Source: an uncultured beta proteobacterium
Lineage (GTDB): Bacteria; Pseudomonadota; Gammaproteobacteria; Burkholderiales; Burkholderiaceae_C
Direction: 5' to 3'
DNA: 6,285 nt
Assembly (NCBI GenBank): GCA_903870955.1
Contig: CAIQEX010000207.1
Location: forward strand, 1 to 6,285
Part shown: positions 1 through 6,285 of the stretch, piece by piece
Position numbering within the stretch: position 1 is the first letter of the stretch
How the letters are laid out: every line of letters begins with the position of its first letter
Made by a program: the position numbers and the translations under genes
The notes under the pieces: model-generated
The model's database searches: none
What the model was told of the DNA's origin: nothing
What the model saw: the letters and a program-made list of their open reading frames with translations, nothing else

Positions 1-2487
1 AACCGAAACACTGCCGGACAACAGAGCAAAGCTCTGACCTATGGCGCGTTGGGCCAAGAGGGTTTCAATGCGGGGCGCGCTGCAGGGTTTCTTGACGGCG
101 TGTACCAAAGTCACGCTGCGTGCAGGGGTCAGCATCCAGTGCTTGCCGCTGGCACACAAGGGGCGGAGTTTATCCAGGCGTTCCTGGCTGGCGGCGCTGC
201 ACACCCAGCCCCAAATACCCAGCAAATCCAGGTCGTCGGCGCTGCGCGGCACGCTGCTGAGTTGCACGCTGCGCATGCGTCCGGCAGGGACCGGGATTTT
301 CAGCGTGCGGCTATCGCCATCCCACGCTGGCAGGCCCTCACCCTTGACCAGGCGGATGGAAAACGGAGCGGCATGAGGCCACGCTTCGCTGTGGGCAAAG
401 GAGAGGGTCTGCTCCGTCTCACTATTCGGCCCCAGCACCCGCACCAAGGTGCTGGCCGCCAGCGGGTCGGGCAGATATGGCACATCGGTAGGCACGCACG
501 CCAGGATGTCGACCCCATCGGCCTTCGGGTCAGTGCCAGCCGGAATTTCACCACGCAGTTGTCCCTTGTCACCATGGCGGTCGGTCAGCAACGCGTACCA
601 GTTCCCGGAGGGCGGTGGCTGGTCAAACATGCCGTGATGCTCGGCCATGAGTTGCGAGATGCGGGGCGGGCTGACCACGCGGATGGATTCCTCCGTGTTG
701 GAAGCCACGTCATCCGCTGAGCGAATCACCACGCGCTCCATGGATTCGCCCTCCACGGCCTTCGCGATGCGTGCCAACACCGGCGATGCAATCGGCTCAT
801 AGCGCAGGTAGCGCACAGCGTTGGGCGTGGCCGCCTGCAGGCTGCTGTCGCCCGGTTGCAGGGCCAGCGAGCGGCCGGTGATGTCCACCGTGCGGGCACG
901 CATGCGGTAGGAGCGACCAAAGCGCAGGCGCGGCAACGTGGCCAAAGGTTTGCCATGGGTGTCTTTGGGCAAATCCAGGGTGATGTTGAGCGTGCCCACA
1001 ACGGGTGCTGCTGCGCCATCGACCAAATCGACGTGCTCGTCGACCTGGCTGGGGTCCGGCACCTTCTTGCCGGGGCGGCGCACGGCCAGACTCCAGCCTT
1101 CCCAATGGGCCAGCGTTTCATGCAGGAAGAAGTCCGGGTCCTTGGATTTTTGGGTCGGCGCGCTGGTCAGCGTGCTTTCGCGGTTGACGTGGGCGTATTC
1201 GGTGAGCGCCAACCCGGGGGTGTTGTAGGTTTCCGCGCGCTGGCACAACGAGCGCCAGTTTGCGCCGGCACTGCCGGCCAACACGTCCAGGCGCATGCCG
1301 CGCACCAGGTCATCCGCGTAGAGCACAGGCTGGCCGCCGATTTGGCTATTGAGCTCTGCGGCACGGGCTGCGCGCGCCGCAAAGGAGGCCGCCCTGCCAG
1401 TGTGCACCAGCGCCAAGCCAGCGCTGCGCAATGCGGGTAACTCGGTGTGCTCGACGCTGGCACGCTCCGGTTGCAAATTGACCAGGTGGCGCACGTAATC
1501 CACCAGCTTGATGGCGGCACCGTCCACATCCACCTGCGTCAGTTCATAACCCGTTTGCGTCAGGTCGAGGAAACCCGCCTGAAGTGCCATGGCACCGCTG
1601 CCTTGGGCGCAGAAAACACCCTCATCCCTGGAAAACCGGAACATGGTGATTGGCGCGACCTGAGTCGGCGGCGCTGCCATGTTTGCAAGCTCCGGCCAAT
1701 TCGCCATAACGCTGATGCCTGCGTTGTCGCCACCGAAGTTGTTCACGAAATCGGGGGGCATTTCGCAGGACAGTTCCCACACCAGGCCCAGGCGGTGCAG
1801 CAGGAAGTCTGAATCCTCCACCAGCGACAGAGTCTCATGAAAATCAAAACTGGCTTTGAAGTCCGTCGGTGTGCTGTAGTCACCGTTCTTGGGCGAATGA
1901 AAGTCCTGCAGTTGGGCCAGGCTGTTGGTAGGGCTAACGGCCTCGTCACCAGGCGAAGGCTTATCTTCTTCGAGCAACTTTTGGATGTCGATCAGCAAGG
2001 GCTTCGTGTTGTAGGACAGATCCCCTACTTCCCTGTGTTTGATCAGTGCGCCAAGGGCTGGCGGACTCAGCGGATGCTCTATGGCAACGCGCTGGTAGAT
2101 GCCTTTGACATAGTCCAGCACCTCCATCACGGGGAAACTGCGGACCGGGCGGGCGCAGTGTCCATGCCGGTCAAACACATGACTTTCCACCAGCGTGCCG
2201 CCGGCCCCGCCTTTGCCAGCATGGGTGGGAAATATGGCGTTCCACAGCGCAGGGTCGCGCACGTCGTCTTCAATCTGCGCATCGACCACAGTGGGGTTGG
2301 GGCCGACACCCAAGCAGGCCTTGAAGCTCAGGGCCTTGGCGGCCCAGTCGGCAAAGCAGAATTTGGCGAGCGACTCGAAGGCCTTGTCACCTTGCAGGCG
2401 CGGTGATACGCGCACCGCAAAGTGCAGCCGCTGTGCAGCCGCATCAAAGTGGCGGGGGACAACCGTAAAGAGAATAGTTTCTTGCAT
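1..2487 (-). CDS. very large uncharacterised protein, second gene of the unit (3' end outside the window)
   Basis: An uninterrupted frame runs from ATG 2487 to position 1: 829 codons, no in-frame stop when read codon by codon, C-terminus missing. The ATG is the only plausible start, since just four codons separate it from the preceding gene's stop. The N-terminus begins MQETILFTVVPRHFD, with no signal peptide or membrane segment. Residues about 1-170 form one domain. Residues about 171-210 are a hydrophilic Pro/Ser/Asp/Glu-rich linker. Residues 365-380 are an Ala/Arg-rich probable helix. Conserved-looking blocks follow: LYADDLVRG (389-397), RFGRSYRMRARTVD (522-535), QLMAEHHGMFD (612-622), YLPDPLA (671-677), DLDLLGIWGW (752-761) and HWMLTP..SVTLVHAV (783-798). 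The 522-535 block resembles a beta-strand of an immunoglobulin-like or fibronectin-like fold, but that is only a shape impression. Function is unknown. The tight link to the upstream gene suggests the products act together. A shortened or frameshifted gene is unlikely because codon use is even throughout. Confidence 0.93.
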   Translation of the reverse strand, partial: MQETILFTVVPRHFDAAAQRLHFAVRVSPRLQGDKAFESLAKFCFADWAAKALSFKACLGVGPNPTVVDAQIEDDVRDPALWNAIFPTHAGKGGAGGTLVESHVFDRHGHCARPVRSFPVMEVLDYVKGIYQRVAIEHPLSPPALGALIKHREVGDLSYNTKPLLIDIQKLLEEDKPSPGDEAVSPTNSLAQLQDFHSPKNGDYSTPTDFKASFDFHETLSLVEDSDFLLHRLGLVWELSCEMPPDFVNNFGGDNAGISVMANWPELANMAAPPTQVAPITMFRFSRDEGVFCAQGSGAMALQAGFLDLTQTGYELTQVDVDGAAIKLVDYVRHLVNLQPERASVEHTELPALRSAGLALVHTGRAASFAARAARAAELNSQIGGQPVLYADDLVRGMRLDVLAGSAGANWRSLCQRAETYNTPGLALTEYAHVNRESTLTSAPTQKSKDPDFFLHETLAHWEGWSLAVRRPGKKVPDPSQVDEHVDLVDGAAAPVVGTLNITLDLPKDTHGKPLATLPRLRFGRSYRMRARTVDITGRSLALQPGDSSLQAATPNAVRYLRYEPIASPVLARIAKAVEGESMERVVIRSADDVASNTEESIRVVSPPRISQLMAEHHGMFDQPPPSGNWYALLTDRHGDKGQLRGEIPAGTDPKADGVDILACVPTDVPYLPDPLAASTLVRVLGPNSETEQTLSFAHSEAWPHAAPFSIRLVKGEGLPAWDGDSRTLKIPVPAGRMRSVQLSSVPRSADDLDLLGIWGWVCSAASQERLDKLRPLCASGKHWMLTPARSVTLVHAVKKPCSAPRIETLLAQRAIGQSFALLSGSVSV

Positions 2488-2499
2488 GGCAGGGGTGCT
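2488..2499 (-). other. 12-base junction between the two genes, no Shine-Dalgarno
   Basis: Read on the minus strand, the stop TAA is followed by AGCACCCCTGCC and then the ATG of the second gene. There is no purine-rich Shine-Dalgarno sequence in this stretch or in the last codons of the upstream gene. The closest candidate, CGGAT, overlaps the end of the upstream gene and is too far from the ATG. This favours translational coupling by termination and reinitiation. There is no room for a promoter or a terminator, so the genes are most simply one transcript. Confidence 0.7.
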
Positions 2500-5400
2500 T
2501 TAATCCGCGAACGCGGCGAGGTAGTTGTCCCACTCGGGAAGGCTGATCATTTCGTGGAAAGGCAGGTCACGTGAGCCACCGGCAAACTCGCGCCGCACCG
2601 AGAGCGAGACGCTGGCGCTGAAAAACAGTACCTCGACCTCTACCGTCACACTGGCCTCGCCCCAGACCCGGGGCGGTTCGTAGTTGAGGGCCAGATAGAA
2701 CTCGACGCTGACGGTAATCATGCCCAGCACTTCGAGCGCGCCACTGGCACGCACATAGCCGCTGAGCTTGCAGGCGCTTTTCTCAATGCGGAAGTAGATG
2801 CCCGCCATGACCTGGATGCCGCCGCTGGCCACACCCAGATTGAGTGCGATGTTGCCGCCAAACTCCAGGCAGCCTTCGACAATGCGCGTGTTGTCGGATG
2901 CCGCCTCAATGGCAAAGAAACCGCCCCCCGCAAACAACGATACGGTGATCAGGAAGGGATCGTGGCGCTTTGATACGGCCAGACGCGCGCGCGCCGGATC
3001 GCCAGTAAACGGCAAGGCAATGCTGGCATCGAGCGCCAGGTTTTGCAGCGCGAAAACGCCCACCGCGATGGACGGAATGCGCAGGTTGTAGCCGCACAGC
3101 AAACCCTCGCTGGTGATGTCCAGATAGGGTGGATCGTTGAAGTTATTCAACCCCAGCACGCCCGACAATGCATTGATGAATTTCAGTGCCCCCAGGAACT
3201 CGATACCGTGCACGCTGACATGCACCAAGGGCTTGCCACCCGGCTCCACGCTGAACTTGAACCAGTCAAACTCGATGGCAATCACCTCGGCAAGTACCAG
3301 GCTGAAATGCTTCAGTTCACCGCTCACACGGGAAGCGGCAACGCCCGAGCCGCTCACCTGCGCCCGCACCAGCAACTTCAGCTCTGCGCCAGCGCCGGGC
3401 AGGAAGTTGTCGTTGCTCTTGAGCGCGCTGGTGTGCCAGGCGAGTTGGTGACAGGTGCCATCGGCACTGGCCACCGAGGTCCACATCGGCACCGGGCTAT
3501 TGGCATCTGCCAGCTTCGCCGCCGAGAAGGACACGGGCGCCAGAATGTCCTGCAAGGTCACGCCACCCAGCAACTTGGAATTCATGGCGACAGCAAAGTA
3601 CTGCACGGGGTCAAAGCTGCCGTTGGCCAGCGTGGTGAGATGCGCATCGCTAACCTCCGTGCCACTGTCGCCGGTCTTGACGCCGACCGGGCCAATCAGC
3701 CGCGACAGGCCACCCATCGCCATACCCGGCGACACCACGCCGCCGACCTTGTCGGAACCGTTGCTGGGGCTGAAGGACAGTTCAACGCTCTGCACAAAGC
3801 GCAGATAGATTTCGCCGGTGTTGCTCGTCGAAAAACCATCGCGCAAATAGGCGCCCGCGTAGGTGGCGCGGTTGGGTTCGGTGATCTGGCCCAATTGGCG
3901 CATGACCGGAATGGTCAGCGTCGCATCTGCCAACACCGGGTTGACGCGGCGGTGGAGATAGGCCGCATCGTCGGACCGGTGGCCGATGGCCACACGAAAA
4001 GCCAGCGTGCTCACATTGACGGTGCTGTCTTGGGCGCCTTCAGCACCTTTGGCGTTTCCAGTAGTGGGCACCAGAGACAGGCTCTGCCCATGCAACGGGC
4101 TCACATACCGGCTATTGGGTGGTTCGGCATCAAAAATCGGGTCGGTACTGTCACCACTGGTGCGCAGCAACCTGGCTCCACCGCTGTGGCCCAGCGCTGC
4201 GCTGAGGAAGGCCTCGTAATTCGCCATGGTTTCCGGCGTCGCGTCATCTATCTCCATCCGGGCGGCGCGCACAAAGGCCATGGGCATCATCCACTCCAGC
4301 GTGTGGCCGGCACGGTCCTCGGCGCGCACCAGAAACTGAAAGTCCACCGGCGTGGCGCTGGCAGCCACCATGGGCCAGAACGCAGTCTCGGCCGGACACA
4401 GCGGGCTGCTGCTGAGCGGGCTATTTTTGGGATAGTCCAGATCGGCGGTCTTCAGCGTCAGCAATCGCACCGATTTGAAGGGCATCTGGCGTTGCTGATA
4501 TTCGACCGATTTGTCTGCCACCACGTCGGACTCGGGCGGTAGCGCATACGCAAGCACCGGTTCACGCACCAGGATGAACTTGCGCATTTGCAGGCGCGCT
4601 TCTTTGGCGCCGCCGGTCTTGTCCAGAAACTTGCGTTCGCTGATGGTGATGAACACGGCGCGGTGACCAAAGGGCAGCAGGATGCCGCGATACGCCGTTT
4701 TGACGTAATGGTCGCGCCCCATGGTGGTGACGTTGCGCCAGTTCTCCAAGGCGGCTTCCCACTTGCCTTCCACATTCATCCAGGCCCCCAATGGGCTGAG
4801 CATGAAACGCTCGGCGTCAAAACCATGTGCGATGCAGTTGCTGACAATGTCACGCCGGTTTGTGGAGGACAGGGGCAGCCTGTCACCAAACGGATCCTCA
4901 CGCCGGTAGTCAAAGGCTTTCATCACCGGGTTGCCCTGCTCGGCACTGCGTAGATTTACATGCCAAAGTTCGCTGCGGTGGTTTTGCAAAGCCGGTGTCT
5001 GTTGACCGTGCCAACGGCTGGACGCATCGCCTGAGACAAATAGGCCGTAGGGCGCTTCGATGCTGGTTTCGTCATCCTCGGCATAGGTGATGCCGTCGTC
5101 GTTGAGCGGCATGGTGGTGAGACAAGTGCTCCAAAGGACACCAGCAGCTTTACCGGGCGCTTGAACCCAATCCAGCAAAGTGTTGCGGTCAAAGGCCAGC
5201 GTGCTCTCGGTGGTGCTGAAAGCCAGCCGACTCAAGCCCGCCAGACGCACCCGGATGGGTGCCGGATAGTCGCCTACGTGCACCTCAAGCGGCGTCTCCT
5301 CAGCCAGGCTTTGCGGTGGAAAGTACACCACCATCCTGCCGGGCTCATTTCCTGCGCGCAGCAGGCGTGGTGCATCGCTGCCGTGGCAATGCAGGCGCAG

Positions 5401-6285
5401 GTTTTTGAACCGAAACAGCAGCACCAGCAAATCAGCGGGACGCACCACGAAGCTGGACCATCTGCCCGGAAAAACGATCTGTGCCGCAGCACTGCCGTCC
5501 AAGCGGATGTGCAATGGGTCTGCATCTTCAGACACCAGTGGCTGTGTGCCCTCCTCGCCTACGTGCAGAACTGCAATGGCACGCCCGAGGGCTGCAGTCG
5601 GCTGGGCCAACAGGTCGGCATCGGCGCGCGCCGCGGTGGCCTGCAGGTGGAACTCCAACCCGAGCTTGTTCTCTTGCATGGGCACCGGGTGGCCGACGAA
5701 TGTCTTATCGCCGTTGTGCAGCATAAAAAATCCAGTGCGTCCCGGTTTGCCCAACTGGATGCTGGCTGCCGCCGTGTGCACCCAGCCCGAAGTCCAGCTA
5801 AGTGTCCCCAGCACGGCGGTTTGCGGCGTGCTGACTTCGTGGGCAAAAAACAGCAGCGCCACCGGCCTCTGAATGGGCAATTGAAAGGGCGCGCCCAAGT
5901 CGTTGCGCAAGTCGGCCCCTGGCTCAAACGCCAGCCAGGTGGGGTCGGCGTGCATGCTGTAAGCCGCCAACAACCGCGCCGTCTTGCCGGAGCTGACCTC
6001 CTCTGCAAACTCCATTTGCAACGTGGAATAGCAGGGCACCAGAGCGTGCGCATGCCAACCTGTGGCGTTGCCCTCGTCCAGAGGCAGATTGAACCAGGGC
6101 TTGCTCCAGGGGTTGCCCAGCATCAGCACCGTGCGCCTGCGATTGGCCAGCTTCAGCAGGCTCGGCATTTCAGGCGTCAGCAGATTAATCGCAAAACCAT
6201 TGCAGAGCAGCGGCTCGCTCAAGCCCTCCATGCGGATGCTTCCCGCCACCAGAAATCCCCAGCATGGCAAAAATACGGCACTGGG
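2500..6285 (-). CDS. very large uncharacterised beta-rich protein, first gene of a two-gene unit (5' end uncertain)
   Basis: I do not recognise a named family and assign no function. The frame is open from the TAA at 2502-2500 to the right edge, so the true start may lie outside. In-window candidates are TTG 6270, GTG 6249 and ATG 6231; counting from TTG 6270 gives 1,256 residues. No signal peptide, transmembrane helix, Walker motif or obvious catalytic signature is seen. Residues about 30-370 are mixed and rich in short beta-strands. Residues 490-571 carry conserved-looking blocks (SPLGAW, GRDHYVKTAYRG, LPFGHRAVFITISERKF, RKFILVREP). Residues about 700-760 are Ser/Gly/Asn-rich and probably a loop or linker. 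Residues about 1000-1230 are Gly- and aliphatic-rich alternating strands (FGGNIALNLGVASGG, VTVEVEV, SASVSLSV). The chain ends in LPEWDNYLAAFAD, which looks like a natural C-terminus. The next gene starts 12 bases downstream, suggesting co-expression and joint function. A structural or scaffold role is more likely than a small enzyme, but this is inference. Confidence 0.93.
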   Translation of the reverse strand, partial: PSAVFLPCWGFLVAGSIRMEGLSEPLLCNGFAINLLTPEMPSLLKLANRRRTVLMLGNPWSKPWFNLPLDEGNATGWHAHALVPCYSTLQMEFAEEVSSGKTARLLAAYSMHADPTWLAFEPGADLRNDLGAPFQLPIQRPVALLFFAHEVSTPQTAVLGTLSWTSGWVHTAAASIQLGKPGRTGFFMLHNGDKTFVGHPVPMQENKLGLEFHLQATAARADADLLAQPTAALGRAIAVLHVGEEGTQPLVSEDADPLHIRLDGSAAAQIVFPGRWSSFVVRPADLLVLLFRFKNLRLHCHGSDAPRLLRAGNEPGRMVVYFPPQSLAEETPLEVHVGDYPAPIRVRLAGLSRLAFSTTESTLAFDRNTLLDWVQAPGKAAGVLWSTCLTTMPLNDDGITYAEDDETSIEAPYGLFVSGDASSRWHGQQTPALQNHRSELWHVNLRSAEQGNPVMKAFDYRREDPFGDRLPLSSTNRRDIVSNCIAHGFDAERFMLSPLGAWMNVEGKWEAALENWRNVTTMGRDHYVKTAYRGILLPFGHRAVFITISERKFLDKTGGAKEARLQMRKFILVREPVLAYALPPESDVVADKSVEYQQRQMPFKSVRLLTLKTADLDYPKNSPLSSSPLCPAETAFWPMVAASATPVDFQFLVRAEDRAGHTLEWMMPMAFVRAARMEIDDATPETMANYEAFLSAALGHSGGARLLRTSGDSTDPIFDAEPPNSRYVSPLHGQSLSLVPTTGNAKGAEGAQDSTVNVSTLAFRVAIGHRSDDAAYLHRRVNPVLADATLTIPVMRQLGQITEPNRATYAGAYLRDGFSTSNTGEIYLRFVQSVELSFSPSNGSDKVGGVVSPGMAMGGLSRLIGPVGVKTGDSGTEVSDAHLTTLANGSFDPVQYFAVAMNSKLLGGVTLQDILAPVSFSAAKLADANSPVPMWTSVASADGTCHQLAWHTSALKSNDNFLPGAGAELKLLVRAQVSGSGVAASRVSGELKHFSLVLAEVIAIEFDWFKFSVEPGGKPLVHVSVHGIEFLGALKFINALSGVLGLNNFNDPPYLDITSEGLLCGYNLRIPSIAVGVFALQNLALDASIALPFTGDPARARLAVSKRHDPFLITVSLFAGGGFFAIEAASDNTRIVEGCLEFGGNIALNLGVASGGIQVMAGIYFRIEKSACKLSGYVRASGALEVLGMITVSVEFYLALNYEPPRVWGEASVTVEVEVLFFSASVSLSVRREFAGGSRDLPFHEMISLPEWDNYLAAFAD
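6239..6244 (-). promoter_or_regulatory. possible ribosome binding site for a start at ATG 6231
   Basis: GGGAAG lies seven bases before the in-frame ATG at 6231, a reasonable though imperfect Shine-Dalgarno match. A rival, GGGGA at 6256-6260, lies six bases before the in-frame GTG at 6249. The two cannot be separated from this window, and the frame is also open to the right edge, so the real start may be upstream of both. Confidence 0.25.

Noticed and set aside
726..1121. Minus-strand open frame in another phase inside the second gene
   Set aside because: It overlaps the long real frame, and its translation is rich in Arg, Cys, Trp and Pro, typical of an out-of-frame reading of GC-rich coding sequence. 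The same holds for the other internal minus-strand frames.
49..2406. Chain of plus-strand open frames (49-720, 856-1440, 1447-1812, 1837-2406) opposite the second gene
   Set aside because: All are codon-aligned antisense shadows. Their ends fall on the few TCA and TTA codons of the real gene (near 718, 1438, 1810 and 2404), and their translations look random.
2977..2998. CG-rich alternating run that might be a repeat or recombination site
   Set aside because: It encodes an ordinary Asp-Pro-Ala-Arg-Ala-Arg-Leu stretch in frame and is not repeated elsewhere as far as I can see.
3043..4542. Plus-strand open frame of 499 codons opposite the first gene
   Set aside because: It is codon-aligned with the minus-strand gene, so it is broken only where that gene uses TTA, CTA or TCA, which are rare here. 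Its translation is rich in His, Gln, Arg and Gly with no domain-like pattern, typical of an antisense shadow.
6188..6265. Short out-of-frame ORF from ATG 6265 overlapping the start of the first gene, a possible leader peptide
   Set aside because: It is only 26 codons of low-information sequence, lies within the open frame of the large gene, and may be internal to it if that gene starts upstream.
6257..6285. Inverted repeat CCCAG ... CTGGG at the right edge as a possible hairpin
   Set aside because: The stem is only five base pairs with an 18-base loop and no supporting context, so chance is the simplest explanation.

Overview
The window is almost wholly taken up by two very large protein-coding genes on the minus strand, read in the order right to left. 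The first (positions 2500 to the right edge, about 1,250 residues) ends at a TAA stop. After 12 bases the second begins at an ATG (position 2487) and stays open for 829 codons to the left edge, so its C-terminus is outside the window. No RNA genes, mobile elements, CRISPR arrays, terminators or convincing promoters were seen.

Neither protein can be given a function from sequence. Both lack an evident signal peptide, transmembrane helix or recognisable catalytic motif. Both look like long, folded, beta-rich multidomain proteins with good codon use. Several blocks have the look of conserved family motifs: in the first protein, SPLGAW, LPFGHRAVFITISERKF and a Gly/aliphatic beta-rich C-terminal region; in the second, LYADDLVRG, RFGRSYRMRARTVD, YLPDPLA and HWMLTP..SVTLVHAV. 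From memory these resemble large proteins annotated as hypothetical in diverse bacteria, but I cannot name a family or verify this here.

The tight spacing, shared strand and lack of a clear ribosome binding site for the second gene point to one transcription unit with translational coupling, and to products that probably work together. The two genes also lie in the same reading frame, separated only by one TAA and four codons.

The organism is likely a GC-rich proteobacterium. Composition by eye and near-absence of TTA, CTA and TCA codons would fit a betaproteobacterium such as a Comamonadaceae member, but this is a guess. The window may be a fragment of a larger locus, since the right-hand gene's frame is open to the right edge and the left-hand gene runs off the left edge.
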